NCBI GenBank assembly: GCA_903893815.1
Contig: CAITNS010000078.1
Coordinates: forward strand, 1 to 64,000
Length of the DNA: 64,000 bases
Origin: an uncultured Bacteroidota bacterium
GTDB taxonomy: Bacteria; Bacteroidota; Bacteroidia; B-17B0; Aurantibacillaceae
Reading direction: 5' to 3'
Position 1 is the stretch's first letter. Each line of letters opens with the position of its first letter. Below the pieces are notes generated by a model. That model saw nothing but the letters and a program-made list of their open reading frames with translations, was not told where the DNA came from and did not search any database. Of the stretch, positions 1-9,085 are shown in pieces. A program made the translations under genes and the position numbers.

Positions 1-1
1 T

Positions 2-634
2 ACTTACGAAGAAGGTATGAGGCTGTTGAGAGAATCGGGATTAGATTCGATGCCAGGCGGTGGTGCTGAGATTTTTGACAAAGAAATTAGAGATAAAATT
101 GCTGGTGGAAAATGTAGTGCCGAAGAATGGTTAAGTATTCATGAAATTTGGCATGGACTAGGAATGCAATCTAATGCAACCATGTTATATGGACACATTG
201 AAACTTTTGCTCATAGAGTAGATCATTTAGAAAGATTACGTCAATTACAAGATAAAACGAAAGGTTTTAATGCCTTTATCCCATTAAAGTTTAGAAATGG
301 CAACAACGACATGTCAGATGTGCCAGAAGTAAGTGTGATTGAAGATTTAAGAAACTATGCTATAAGCAGAATTTATTTAGATAATTTTGATCATATAAAA
401 GCTTATTGGGCAATGATTGGCAGAAGTACCGCACAATTATCTTTAAATTTTGGAGTAGATGATATGGATGGAACCATTGATGATACCACTAAAATTTACA
501 GTATGGCTGGTGCAGAAGAACAAAATCCTAAATTAACTACGCAAGAGTTGGTTGATATTATTACGCAAGTAAAACGTACGCCAGTTGAGCGAGATACATT
601 ATATAATATCGTTAAAGATTATTCGATTAATTAA
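2..634 (+). CDS. mqnE: Aminodeoxyfutalosine synthase MqnE, C-terminal part (5' end outside window)
   Basis: This reading frame is open from the left edge (frame starts at base 2) and shows the last 210 codons of a radical-SAM enzyme. MqnE joins an enolpyruvyl compound to SAM to make aminodeoxyfutalosine, an early step of the futalosine route to menaquinone. The segment GLDSMPGGGAEIF, followed by HEIWHGLGMQSNATMLYGH and the tail of the TIM barrel, is typical of the MqnE/MqnC/CofH group; the fit is best to MqnE. The N-terminal CxxxCxxC iron-sulfur motif is off the window. A glycosyltransferase begins 5 bases after the stop, so the two are probably co-transcribed. Confidence 0.9.
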   Translation, partial: TYEEGMRLLRESGLDSMPGGGAEIFDKEIRDKIAGGKCSAEEWLSIHEIWHGLGMQSNATMLYGHIETFAHRVDHLERLRQLQDKTKGFNAFIPLKFRNGNNDMSDVPEVSVIEDLRNYAISRIYLDNFDHIKAYWAMIGRSTAQLSLNFGVDDMDGTIDDTTKIYSMAGAEEQNPKLTTQELVDIITQVKRTPVERDTLYNIVKDYSIN

Positions 635-639
635 TCTTG

Positions 640-1815
640 ATGGGATTTGTTTTTTTTATACTTTTTTTAATTTGCTTGCTGGTTCCAGTATTTAGCTACG
701 TGATTTTTCCGTGGTTAATGAAACAAGCGGCTTCTAAAATTACCTATTCTAAAAATGAGTATGCTAAAATTACAGAATGGCCTTCTGTAACTATTGTGTT
801 TTCTGTATTTAATGAAGAAAAAGTAATTAGAAGAAAGTTAGAATCTATTTTAAATTCTGATTATCCCAAAGATAAATTACAGGTTTTAATTGGCTCCGAT
901 AATTCAACAGATATTACCCATTCAATTATTGAAGAGTTTGTTGCTAACAATTCTAATATCACTTTAGTTAAGAAAACATCTCGTCATGGTAAACTTAAAA
1001 TTATTAATGAATTAATTGATTTAACAACAACCGAACATTTGGTGTTTACAGATGCCAATGTTTTTTTTGAACCAATAACTCTTAAAGCTTTGGTGTATAA
1101 TTTACTTGCAAAGGATGCTAAAATGGTTTGTGGAAATATTTTAAAATTCTCTCCAAAAAATCAAGGCATTTCCGACCAAGAAATTTTTTACATGAATTTC
1201 GAAAATCAATTAAAGCATCATGAGAGTTTAAAATATGGTTTTTGTGTTGGAGTAGAGGGTGGTTGTTATGCAATTTTGAAATCTCATTTTGTAAAAGTGC
1301 CAGATGGTTTTTTAATGGATGATTTTTTTATTACGTTGGATGTTATTTCTAAAGGCGGTAATGTGTTATTTGAGCCAGAAGCCTTATGTTATGAGGATGT
1401 AAACGATGCGCCAATGATTGAATTTAAGCGTAAAATCAGAATATCGTTAGGTAATTTTAGAAATTTAAAGTTTTATAAACATTTATTATTCCCCATCACC
1501 AGCGGCTTCGGCTTTGCATTTTTCTCACACAAAGTGTTGCGTTGGTTCACTCCTTTTGCTATTATTTTTTCGTTTGTATTATCGGTGATATTGTCAATGT
1601 ACTGTCCCTTTTTTAAATGGATTGCAGTAGCTTATACGCTATTAGTTGCATTACCAATTTTCACCATTTTTCTTGAAAAAATTAAATTAAAAATCCCTTT
1701 TGTGAATGCACTAGGCCATTTTATTTTAATGAACTTTGCTTTGTTATTAGGTTTTTTTAAATTTATTTCAGCTTCACACGAAAGTGCTTGGGAGCCGCCT
1801 AAACGCAATGTTTAA
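640..1815 (+). CDS. Family 2 glycosyltransferase with C-terminal membrane segments
   Basis: This 391-residue protein looks like a processive or chain-extending GT-A (family 2) glycosyltransferase acting at the inner membrane. An N-terminal hydrophobic segment (about residues 3-25) precedes a GT2 domain (about 45-260) with the nucleotide-binding stretch SVFNEEKVIRRKLESIL, the acidic motif TDAN (around residue 137), the FLMDDFF acidic pair and an RKIRIS motif in the place of the usual QxxRW. Three hydrophobic helices fill residues 280-380. I chose ATG 640 over the TTG three bases upstream because ATG is the stronger start. The donor and acceptor cannot be read from the sequence. It follows mqnE by 5 bases, but no functional link is evident. 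Confidence 0.85.
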   Translation: MGFVFFILFLICLLVPVFSYVIFPWLMKQAASKITYSKNEYAKITEWPSVTIVFSVFNEEKVIRRKLESILNSDYPKDKLQVLIGSDNSTDITHSIIEEFVANNSNITLVKKTSRHGKLKIINELIDLTTTEHLVFTDANVFFEPITLKALVYNLLAKDAKMVCGNILKFSPKNQGISDQEIFYMNFENQLKHHESLKYGFCVGVEGGCYAILKSHFVKVPDGFLMDDFFITLDVISKGGNVLFEPEALCYEDVNDAPMIEFKRKIRISLGNFRNLKFYKHLLFPITSGFGFAFFSHKVLRWFTPFAIIFSFVLSVILSMYCPFFKWIAVAYTLLVALPIFTIFLEKIKLKIPFVNALGHFILMNFALLLGFFKFISASHESAWEPPKRNV

Positions 1816-1854
1816 TATTTCTGACTTTAAAGTCTTATTTAGGTGAATTTCCAA

Positions 1855-1885
1855 TTGGCTAATCACCTATTTTTCACTATCTTTG
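1855..1885 (+). promoter_or_regulatory. Bacteroidota-type promoter for the ABC-F gene
   Basis: TTG at 1855-1857 and TATCTTTG at 1878-1885 match the -33 and -7 (TAnnTTTG) elements of Bacteroidota housekeeping promoters with a 20-base spacer. The start codon lies 32 bases downstream. Confidence 0.6.
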
Positions 1886-1917
1886 CGCCCTTAAAATTTA
1901 TTTTATAACTAATTGCA

Positions 1918-3846
1918 ATGGTTTCTATTAATGGTGTTACGGTTTCGTTTGGCGGGTATAATTTATTCGACAATGTTTCTTTTTTAATTAATCCGAAAGA
2001 TCGTATTGGTTTAGCAGGAAAAAATGGAGCGGGAAAAAGTACCATGCTTAAAATTTTAGCGGGGTATCAAACTCCTACTAAAGGGGAAGTATCACGTCCT
2101 AAAGATTGCAAAATTGGTTATTTGCCTCAGGATATGACGCATCAGCACGGGCGCACTGTTTATGAAGAAACGGAATCTGCTTTTGAGGAAATAAAGCAAT
2201 TACAAGCAAAATTAAACGATATTAATCATCAGTTAGAAACACGTACCGATTACGAAAGTGATGCGTATATGGATTTAATTCATGATTTGACTGATATCAA
2301 TGAGCGTTTAAATATTATTGGTGCTGATAACACAGAAGAGGAAATAGAAAAGGTATTAATTGGTTTAGGATTTCAACGTAAACAATTTCACATGCAAACA
2401 TCTGAGTTTAGTGGAGGATGGCGTATGCGTATTGAACTTGCTAAATTATTATTACAAAAACCAGATGTGTTGATGCTTGATGAGCCTACTAATCACTTGG
2501 ATATTGAAGCAATTCAATGGTTAGAGGATTTTATGGAGATATTTTCGGGAGCTGTTATTTTAATTAGTCACGATAAAACATTTTTAGATACTGTTACCAA
2601 ACGTACAATTGAAATCGTCAATCAAAAAATTTACGATTACAAAACAAATTATTCGCATTATTTGATTTTGCGTCAAGAGCGTAAACAACAACAAGAAAAT
2701 GCTCAAAAAAATCAACAAAAAATGATTGATCAAACGGAAGTGTTGATTGATAAATTTAGAGCAAAGGCTAGCAAATCAGCTATGGCTCAATCGTTGATTA
2801 AAAAATTAGATAGATTAGATAGAGTTGAAGTAGATGATATGGATACGGCTTCCGTCCGTTTCCGTTTTCCGCCTCCCGCACATAGCGGTAAAATTGTGAT
2901 TACAGCTGAACATGCAGGAAAATCCTATGGCGATAAATTTATTTTTGGCGGTGCTAACTTCATTATTACTAAAGGAGAAAAAATTGGTTTAGTTGGAAGA
3001 AATGGCGAAGGAAAATCAACCATGATGAAAATGATTGCCAATAAAATTAAATATGATGGAACTATTCAATTAGGACATAATATTTTAATGGGATATTTTG
3101 AGCAAGATCAAGAAGAGAAAGTTGATTTAGATAAAACTGTTTTTGAAACAATTGATGAATTGGCGGTTGGCGATGTTCGTAGACAAGTGCGTAGTTTATT
3201 AGGTTCGTTTTTATTTCAGGGAGACGATATTGATAAGAAAGTAAAAGTATTAAGTGGTGGAGAGCGCGGCCGTTTAGCTTTATGTAAGTTGTTATTAGAG
3301 CCGTATAACTTATTGTTATTAGATGAGCCTACGAATCACTTAGACATTAAATCGAAAGAAGTATTAAAACAATCGCTTCAGGATTATGAAGGAACTTTGG
3401 TGATGGTAAGTCACGATAGAGATTTTATGACTGGTATGTGCGATCGTTTATTCGAATTTAGAGATGGTCATGTGAAAGAGTACTTATGTGATATTAAAGA
3501 GTTTATGGAGATTCGTAAGGTAGAACGATTAAACGAATTGGATTTAGATAAATCGGGTGTGAAAGCAGTTCCGGTTGCAGAAAAGAAAGTTGCTCCCTCA
3601 TCTGATTTTGAAGCCGCTGAAAAGAAAAAAATACAGACGCAAATTGCATCTCAAATAAAAAAAGCAGAAGAGCAGATTGAGAAATTGGAAGCTGAAATAA
3701 AAAGTTTAGATACTAAATTAGCTGATCCAGCTGCTTATGAAGAATTGACTAAAAATCCTAATTTTTTTAATTCCTATAATAAATTAAAAAAAGATTTAGA
3801 AGTTGAAATGACTAAGTGGGAAGATTTGAGTGCGAGATTGGTTTAG
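1918..3846 (+). CDS. ABC-F family ATPase (ribosome-associated translation factor type)
   Basis: A 642-residue soluble protein with two ABC domains and no membrane segments, the hallmark of the ABC-F family, whose studied members bind the ribosomal E site and help stalled translation. The first domain has Walker A GKNGAGKS (about residue 35), signature FSGGW and Walker B LMLDEPTNHLD; the second has GRNGEGKS (about 362), LSGGERGRL and LLLLDEPTNHLD. A charged linker rich in Lys and Gln (about 245-300) joins them and a C-terminal coiled coil (about 565-640) resembles that of Uup and YheS. It could be a housekeeping factor or an antibiotic-protection protein; the coiled coil favours a Uup/YheS-like role. 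It ends at a bidirectional terminator. Confidence 0.9.
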   Translation: MVSINGVTVSFGGYNLFDNVSFLINPKDRIGLAGKNGAGKSTMLKILAGYQTPTKGEVSRPKDCKIGYLPQDMTHQHGRTVYEETESAFEEIKQLQAKLNDINHQLETRTDYESDAYMDLIHDLTDINERLNIIGADNTEEEIEKVLIGLGFQRKQFHMQTSEFSGGWRMRIELAKLLLQKPDVLMLDEPTNHLDIEAIQWLEDFMEIFSGAVILISHDKTFLDTVTKRTIEIVNQKIYDYKTNYSHYLILRQERKQQQENAQKNQQKMIDQTEVLIDKFRAKASKSAMAQSLIKKLDRLDRVEVDDMDTASVRFRFPPPAHSGKIVITAEHAGKSYGDKFIFGGANFIITKGEKIGLVGRNGEGKSTMMKMIANKIKYDGTIQLGHNILMGYFEQDQEEKVDLDKTVFETIDELAVGDVRRQVRSLLGSFLFQGDDIDKKVKVLSGGERGRLALCKLLLEPYNLLLLDEPTNHLDIKSKEVLKQSLQDYEGTLVMVSHDRDFMTGMCDRLFEFRDGHVKEYLCDIKEFMEIRKVERLNELDLDKSGVKAVPVAEKKVAPSSDFEAAEKKKIQTQIASQIKKAEEQIEKLEAEIKSLDTKLADPAAYEELTKNPNFFNSYNKLKKDLEVEMTKWEDLSARLV

Positions 3847-3864
3847 ACAATTTTAATATTAAAT

Positions 3865-3900
3865 AAAAAACTCCCACCTAAATTGAAGTGGGAGTTTTTT
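3865..3900. terminator. Bidirectional intrinsic terminator
   Basis: A perfect 7-bp stem (CTCCCAC at 3871-3877 with GTGGGAG at 3888-3894) is flanked by six A and six T residues. It sits between the convergent ABC-F and uridine kinase genes and can serve both. Confidence 0.85.
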
Positions 3901-3918
3901 ATTTGGTTAAAATCCTAT

Positions 3919-4563
3919 TTAGTGAAAAACAGAATTAATATCTTGATCTTTATTTAAACCTAATTTTTGACGTATGGTAGATGCTAAAATATTTATGGCA
4001 ACAGTATTTTCTCCACCCAAAGGCACAATGATATCAGCATAACGTTTGGTAGGTTCAATAAATTGATCGTGCATTGGTTTTACAGTCTCAGTGTATCTAT
4101 CTAATGTTTGTTCCACATTTCTGCCTCGCTCAATAATGTCACGTTTAATTACCCGTAACAATCGTTCGTCGGCAGGAGCATCCACAAAAACTTTTACGTT
4201 GCAAATATCTCGTATACGTTTATCTGTAAATAATAATATACCTTCTATTAAAATAACTTCCTTACTTTCAATATGAATCGTTTCAGCAGAGCGATTACAA
4301 GTGATGTATGAATAAATTGGTTTTTCGATGCTATGACCTTTTTTTAATTCATTAATGTGTTTTAGAAGCAAATCAAATTCTATAGCATCAGGATGATCGA
4401 AATTAATGTGTTTTCGCTCTTCAATCGAAATATTTGAATTGTCTTTATAGTAAGAATCTTGAGACAATATAGCAACATGATTTGCAGGTAGTATTTCTAA
4501 TATCTTATTTACTACAGTTGTTTTACCTGAACCTGTGCCACCGCAAATACCAATAATTAACAT
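3919..4563 (-). CDS. udk: Uridine kinase
   Basis: A 214-residue kinase that phosphorylates uridine and cytidine with a nucleoside triphosphate in pyrimidine salvage. It begins with the P-loop GGTGSGKT (residues 8-15), followed by SQDSYYKD, NFDHPDAIEF and the YSYITCNRS stretch that are typical of bacterial Udk, and later RLLRVIKRDIIERGR in the lid region. Length matches the family. The gene is convergent with the ABC-F gene and lies about 100 bases downstream of an ABC transporter ATPase gene read in the same direction. Confidence 0.93.
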   Translation of the reverse strand: MLIIGICGGTGSGKTTVVNKILEILPANHVAILSQDSYYKDNSNISIEERKHINFDHPDAIEFDLLLKHINELKKGHSIEKPIYSYITCNRSAETIHIESKEVILIEGILLFTDKRIRDICNVKVFVDAPADERLLRVIKRDIIERGRNVEQTLDRYTETVKPMHDQFIEPTKRYADIIVPLGGENTVAINILASTIRQKLGLNKDQDINSVFH

Positions 4564-4662
4564 AATAGATTTAAAAAAGTATGGTGTAAAAGTAGTAAAT
4601 TATTTAAACGGATTATGTTGAAGAGGTAATTATAAAAAAGTTTAATTCTTCTTTTTAATCTA

Positions 4663-5388
4663 TTAGCTAAAACTTTCCATTCTTGATTTATATGTTGTAA
4701 TGGCTGTATTTTGATTGTCAGACTCCACTTTGCCATCTTTTAATCTTACAATGCGATGCGCGTGAGCCGCAATATCTTCCTCATGAGTAACAAGGATGAT
4801 CGTATTTCCGTTTTTATGAATATCTTCCAATAAACCCATAATCTCAACGGATGTTTTACTATCTAAATTCCCAGTTGGTTCATCCGCTAAGATAATAGCA
4901 GGATTATTTACTAAAGCTCTGGCAATAGCAACACGCTGACGTTGACCACCTGATAATTCGTTTGGGCGGTGACTCATTCTGTTTCCTAAACCCACTTGTT
5001 CTAAAACTTTAGTTGCCATTTCAATACGCTTTGTTTTTTCAATGCCAGCGTAAACTAATGGTAACATTACGTTTTCTAATGTTGTAGAGCGTGGTAATAA
5101 ATTAAAAGTTTGAAAAACGAATCCAATTTGTTTGTTTCTTACTTCTGCTAACTCATTATCACTCATTTGAGCAACCGCTAATTTATTAAGGATGTATTCG
5201 CCTGAAGTAGGGGAGTCTAAGCAACCCAACATGTTCATAAGGGTTGATTTTCCGCTACCACTTGGCCCCATTAAAGCTACGTATTCGTTTTTGTAGATGT
5301 TAAGAGTTACGCCGCTAAGTGCATGAATTTCTTCTGTACCAATTTTGTACTCTTTCTTAATGTCGCTTAATTCAATAATGGGTTCCAT
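4663..5388 (-). CDS. MacB/LolD-type ABC transporter ATP-binding protein
   Basis: A 241-residue ABC ATPase. Walker A GPSGSGKS is at residues 41-48, the signature LSGGQRQR near 145 and Walker B ILADEPTG near 165, with the H-loop in VTHEE. The segments [15 protein letters not shown] and [16 protein letters not shown] place it in the MacB/LolD/FtsE branch, which powers mechanotransmission or lipoprotein release at the inner membrane. No permease gene adjoins it, so the partner must be encoded elsewhere and the substrate is unknown. Confidence 0.88.
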   Translation of the reverse strand: MEPIIELSDIKKEYKIGTEEIHALSGVTLNIYKNEYVALMGPSGSGKSTLMNMLGCLDSPTSGEYILNKLAVAQMSDNELAEVRNKQIGFVFQTFNLLPRSTTLENVMLPLVYAGIEKTKRIEMATKVLEQVGLGNRMSHRPNELSGGQRQRVAIARALVNNPAIILADEPTGNLDSKTSVEIMGLLEDIHKNGNTIILVTHEEDIAAHAHRIVRLKDGKVESDNQNTAITTYKSRMESFS

Positions 5389-5459
5389 AGAATAAAGGTA
5401 AAGATTTTAAATTATACTATAATTGAATTATTTTATTGGTAATTATAGCAGATTAAGGG

Positions 5460-6062
5460 TTAATTAAATCTATAACCTAATTTCACAAAATTACCCGAAA
5501 ACGAAACGCTCGCTTGTTTTAAAAATGGATCTAGGTGTTTTTTACGATTGCGATTATTTAAAATTGTCATAGCCATATCAAATACCATTAAACCTGCGCC
5601 TTGAATAATCACTGAATTCCCAAAGCCATTAAACCTCTCTTGTTTTTTTATGTCAGTTTGATTATTTCCATATTCTTTTAAATAAAAGCCACCCGAAATA
5701 TAGGCTACATCTAAAATGGCATTGGCTAAAAAGAGTTTTTCAATTTTTGTTTGATTTTTTTGTAAATCATAAAGAGTAGGGGTTGGTTTTGCTTTTGATA
5801 ATAATCCAGGTAAAGCAATCCCTAAATTAATAATGCCCCAAGCGCCATTCATGAGGTAAAATTCTTTTTCTTCGTAGCTGTTGGTTAGAGCATATCCTAC
5901 ACCACTGCCAATAATGTTAGCACCAGCCCAGGAACTTAATACAATCATACCATTATGGTTTAATTTATTTTTTCTGTTATCAAATTGCTTGATAATAGAA
6001 TCGGTTTGAGCAATTGAACATTTTAGTGAAAAGAATAAAGTAAATAGTAAAATCTGTTTCAT
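5460..6062 (-). CDS. Unidentified exported or membrane protein
   Basis: I do not recognise this 200-residue protein. The start at 6062 gives a clean signal-peptide-like N-terminus (residues 1-19, ending SIAQ); a longer reading from 6131 would run through a terminator hairpin and is rejected. After the signal there are four hydrophobic stretches (around IVLSSWAGANIIGSGVGYAL, WGIINLGIALPGLL, LANAILDVAYISGGFYL and VIIQGAGLMVFDMAMTIL) separated by short charged loops, so it may be a small four-helix integral membrane protein. The last residues (SFSGNFVKLGYRFN) resemble the aromatic end of an outer membrane strand. Its neighbours give no clue to function. Confidence 0.6.
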   Translation of the reverse strand: MKQILLFTLFFSLKCSIAQTDSIIKQFDNRKNKLNHNGMIVLSSWAGANIIGSGVGYALTNSYEEKEFYLMNGAWGIINLGIALPGLLSKAKPTPTLYDLQKNQTKIEKLFLANAILDVAYISGGFYLKEYGNNQTDIKKQERFNGFGNSVIIQGAGLMVFDMAMTILNNRNRKKHLDPFLKQASVSFSGNFVKLGYRFN

Positions 6063-6095
6063 GTTAGTTATTTCTATATCAAACATACATAAATT

Positions 6096-6125
6096 AAAAA
6101 GGTTCTCAAACGAGAACCTTTTTTT
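6096..6125. terminator. Intrinsic terminator after the secreted hydrolase gene
   Basis: GGTTCTC at 6101-6107 pairs with GAGAACC at 6112-6118 around a 4-base loop, extended by A/T tracts on both sides. On the minus strand it ends transcription 20 bases past the stop of the hydrolase gene. Confidence 0.8.
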
Positions 6126-6144
6126 AAGCATTTAATAGATGAAA

Positions 6145-7386
6145 TTACTGTTTAATGATTTTATAAGCGTTTGTCACTTCGTTTTGACGAACATATAATA
6201 TGTAAGAGCCTTTATCCATATTTTCTAGATTTAATTCTTTTTTTGTAGTAGTAGAATTTTCGATTGATGTTAAAACCAGTCTTCCCGAAATATCATATAG
6301 TTCAAAGGTAATTGGAGTTGTAATTTCTGAAGAAAAAGAAATATTTAATTTTCCTTCCGTTGGATTTGGAGACACTGTTAAATTGTTTGAAAAAGATTGT
6401 TCTTGTATTCCGGTAACAGAACAGGCAATATTTCCTATTACTTTTCTCCCAACTCTATCAGCTGAAGGATTTAAAATTAAAGTCATAAAATTATTACCTG
6501 CTACGCAATCATTTTTAAGTTGATGTGCTAAAAATGGTTCAATATAACTCATGTATCTATTAAAGTAAATCGTGTTACAAGAAGGAGTGTTGCAAGCGGC
6601 TTGCCCAATAGTGCATGTTCCACTAGTACCATTTCCAAAATCGCAATGTGTTACGTCTTTAACGATGGAATGAAATTTTATGGTGGAAGCAGTAGGATTA
6701 TAATGACTGTTTTGAACAGTAGTGTCGGCAACGTTATCTTTTTCACCAGAAATGACTAAAGCAGGCACAGTTACTAAGTTTGCACCAGCAACCGATGAAA
6801 TACCTGCTGTATTTGATGTAGCGGCTGCTAAGTTAAAAACACAAGTAATAGTGTTGTTATTTTGTGCTGCTATATATGAGCAGCCTGCGCCCATTGAGTG
6901 ACCTCCAATAGCAGATTTTTGTAAAACTTTTCCGTTAAAGGTTGCTAAAGCAGTTGGCGTACTTGTTGTGTTTAATAATAAGCCTTGAGTTGCTAATAAT
7001 TTCATGTCGTCAGCAAAGTTTGCATGGTTAGGAGTTGGAAAAATGGAGCTTTCTGTACGTGGTAATAAAACTATATACCCTAAAGATGCTAAACGATTAT
7101 ATATATTATCATAACTATCCCAAGTCATAGCAAAGCCATGCCCGAAAACCACTACGGGGAATTGACCATTTGCAACCGTCGTATTATTTCCAGCTACAGT
7201 TGCAGGATAATACACTTCGGTTCCAATATTTCTTCCAGTTCCTGGCATGGCAATTCCACCAGAGATTGAAAATCCACCGGTTCTAGTAGCATCTTTAAAA
7301 TTGATACTCATGTGTCCCACTGGAAATGTTTGCGCTTGACTAACTAATGTAAAGCATGTAGTAATAAGTAGTATTAATTTTTTCAT
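6145..7386 (-). CDS. Secreted alpha/beta hydrolase with T9SS C-terminal sorting domain
   Basis: A 413-residue secreted serine hydrolase. Residues 1-19 form a signal peptide (start chosen at 7386 for that reason). The hydrolase domain shows an oxyanion-hole motif FGHGFAM (81-87), nucleophile elbow GGHSMGAG with Ser164, a likely catalytic Asp in ISGEKDNVAD and a likely catalytic His in DVTHCDFG. This layout is that of the cutinase/dienelactone-hydrolase group, which includes polyesterases and lipases. Paired cysteines (CTIGQAAC) suggest disulfides. From about residue 335 a type A T9SS sorting domain follows (SPNPTEGKLNISF, then GSYILYVRQ). Its substrate is unknown; an extracellular or surface ester is likely. 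Confidence 0.85.
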   Translation of the reverse strand: MKKLILLITTCFTLVSQAQTFPVGHMSINFKDATRTGGFSISGGIAMPGTGRNIGTEVYYPATVAGNNTTVANGQFPVVVFGHGFAMTWDSYDNIYNRLASLGYIVLLPRTESSIFPTPNHANFADDMKLLATQGLLLNTTSTPTALATFNGKVLQKSAIGGHSMGAGCSYIAAQNNNTITCVFNLAAATSNTAGISSVAGANLVTVPALVISGEKDNVADTTVQNSHYNPTASTIKFHSIVKDVTHCDFGNGTSGTCTIGQAACNTPSCNTIYFNRYMSYIEPFLAHQLKNDCVAGNNFMTLILNPSADRVGRKVIGNIACSVTGIQEQSFSNNLTVSPNPTEGKLNISFSSEITTPITFELYDISGRLVLTSIENSTTTKKELNLENMDKGSYILYVRQNEVTNAYKIIKQ

Positions 7387-7486
7387 GTGATTTATGTGTT
7401 TGCTTGAAAACAAAGTAACAGATATAAAACTGTATAATAAATTCCCTAAATTTTAAAAAACAAGATGAGCGATAATGCGGTCCAAC

Positions 7487-7518
7487 AAAAAAGCCTGATC
7501 TTTTTAGACCAGGCTTTT
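7487..7518 (-). terminator. Intrinsic terminator of the coiled-coil lipoprotein gene
   Basis: AAAGCCTG (7490-7497) pairs with CAGGCTTT (7510-7517), with A tracts that become a T run on the minus strand. It lies about 30 bases past the stop at 7547. Confidence 0.8.
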
Positions 7519-7546
7519 CAAGGCTTTCTGTAGTAATTCTGAATTA

Positions 7547-8407
7547 TTATTCAGTAATAATTACTAAATATTTTGAGTTTGACCAGAAATCTTCTGTATT
7601 TAAAATTTCTATTTTTTCAACAGTTTTTTCTCCAACTAATTTATATGAACTTGTTGGGTGACTAGTAATGATTTTTGCTTTTTTAGCACCAATATTAATT
7701 GATGTAACTTGAGAAGCATCTACTTTAGTAAAGTATTCTTTATTGAAATCATCTTTCAATTTAGTTGATTTTCCCATTCCAATAAATCCGCCTTCTTTAG
7801 TAATCACATTTTTTTCTTTTAATTCTTTAGAAGTACCAAAAGCATAAAACGCTGTGTTTAATTTTTCTGTTTTAGCAGAACTTTCAGCTTCAACGTTTTC
7901 TAAATTCATAACGATATTGCTTAACTCAATATTTTTAGATTCTAATTGAGCTTTCAAATCAGAAATCTCGCCATCTTTTGCATCAATTTGAGCTTGAAGA
8001 GTAGCAATCATTTGCTCTAAACCAGCAATTTTTGAGTTCGCATTTTTTAATTTTTTGCTTAAAGAACCAATACGGTTTTTGTTTTTAGCCATTAAATCGT
8101 AAATAGCTTGAATGTCTTCTTTAATAGTCTCTTCTTTGCTTTTTACGTCGCCACTTTGAGAACTAGCCGTTACAATTTTTTCTTTTTCCTTAATAGCATT
8201 TAAGTTTTCTTGAATTTCGTTGAATGAATTAACAAATTCTTGCAAAGCCACTTCTTTTTCAGATAACTGACCGTTTAATTCTCCATTTACAGAAGCTAAA
8301 CTATCTGCTAACGGATTTGCTTCTTTTTCTGAACCACCGCAAGAGATGGTAAATAAACTTGATGCAGCGATAACTGCGGCAGCTACTACTAATTTTAATG
8401 TTTTCAT
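7547..8407 (-). CDS. Coiled-coil lipoprotein of unknown function
   Basis: A 286-residue lipoprotein: the N-terminus is hydrophobic and ends in FTISCGG, giving a lipidated Cys23. Residues from about 30 to 190 are dominated by heptad-like Leu/Ile/Glu/Lys/Asn sequence (for example QIDAKDGEISDLKAQLESKN), so a long periplasm-facing or surface coiled coil is expected. A compact C-terminal domain (about 195-286) follows with GGFIGMGKSTKL and HPTSSYKL. Proteins of this plan are common in Bacteroidota and have no assigned function. It stands alone, with a TAnnTTTG promoter upstream and a terminator downstream. Confidence 0.75.
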   Translation of the reverse strand: MKTLKLVVAAAVIAASSLFTISCGGSEKEANPLADSLASVNGELNGQLSEKEVALQEFVNSFNEIQENLNAIKEKEKIVTASSQSGDVKSKEETIKEDIQAIYDLMAKNKNRIGSLSKKLKNANSKIAGLEQMIATLQAQIDAKDGEISDLKAQLESKNIELSNIVMNLENVEAESSAKTEKLNTAFYAFGTSKELKEKNVITKEGGFIGMGKSTKLKDDFNKEYFTKVDASQVTSINIGAKKAKIITSHPTSSYKLVGEKTVEKIEILNTEDFWSNSKYLVIITE

Positions 8408-8429
8408 TTATATATTTATTTTAGGGTTG

Positions 8430-8437
8430 CAAATTTA
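8430..8437 (-). promoter_or_regulatory. TAnnTTTG promoter element of the coiled-coil lipoprotein gene
   Basis: The minus strand reads TAAATTTG here, 22 bases before the start codon at 8407. No clear -33 TTG was identified. Confidence 0.5.
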
Positions 8438-8504
8438 GGTATTAATACCATAAGCTTGTAAAAGTAACCTTAAAATTCACATTTTTTTGTTTTTTAGTTT
8501 TAGC

Positions 8505-8512
8505 TACATTTG
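8505..8512 (+). promoter_or_regulatory. TAnnTTTG promoter element of the DUF5819-like/HTTM-like pair
   Basis: TACATTTG lies 29 bases before the ATG at 8542, with TTTG at 8486-8489 upstream, a spacer of 15 that is shorter than usual. Confidence 0.45.
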
Positions 8513-8541
8513 TTTCACAATCCTTATTAATTAATATAAAC

Positions 8542-9084
8542 ATGAATCAAACCACTAAACGCCTTTTTGCTATCGTTTTAGGCGTAGTGTTGTGTTTTCA
8601 TTTTATGATGATTTTGTTTTATTGTTATCCGAATAAAATTAAGCAGGAGAAGTTCAATTTTGTAAATACTCTGTACATCTATCCTGCTTTTCATCAAAAC
8701 TGGAATTTATTTGTTCCAGCCCCAAATGTTGAAAGGAAACTATTTGTTAGATATAAAACAAAAATTGGTTTTACAAATTGGCAAGATATTTTAAGTCGAG
8801 AAATTGTTCATCATAAACAAAACAGATTATTAGGAAATGAATCTCGAGTGTTATTACTTTCTAACTCCTTAATTTACGAATTGAATTCAATGGATGATAA
8901 AGAATCCTGTGTTTTTAATAATAAACCAAGTAATAATGAATTTAAAGTGTTGCAATTTGAAATTGAAAAATATGTAAGATTAGAATTTCAATTAAATGGT
9001 ACTATAAACTACGAATTACTATTAGTTTCTACTGGTAAGACCAAAACCAAATCGTATTATATAAAATCACTAGCTGCAAATTGA
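8542..9084 (+). CDS. DUF5819-like single-pass membrane protein
   Basis: A 180-residue protein with one membrane helix (about residues 8-28) and a soluble remainder. The motif HQNWNLFVPAPN (around residue 51) is the kind of Trp-Asn-Phe-Ala/Val-Pro-x-Pro signature seen in DUF5819 proteins, which are known to be encoded next to HTTM-domain (gamma-carboxylase-like) proteins. The next gene starts one base after the stop and is HTTM-like, which supports the assignment. I name the family from memory of its motif, not from a search. Function is unknown. Confidence 0.6.
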   Translation: MNQTTKRLFAIVLGVVLCFHFMMILFYCYPNKIKQEKFNFVNTLYIYPAFHQNWNLFVPAPNVERKLFVRYKTKIGFTNWQDILSREIVHHKQNRLLGNESRVLLLSNSLIYELNSMDDKESCVFNNKPSNNEFKVLQFEIEKYVRLEFQLNGTINYELLLVSTGKTKTKSYYIKSLAAN

Positions 9085-9085
9085 T

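Noticed and set aside
5460-6131. A 23-residue longer N-terminus for the exported protein at 5460-6062
   Set aside because: The extension would be encoded by a terminator hairpin, and the shorter start gives a clear signal peptide.
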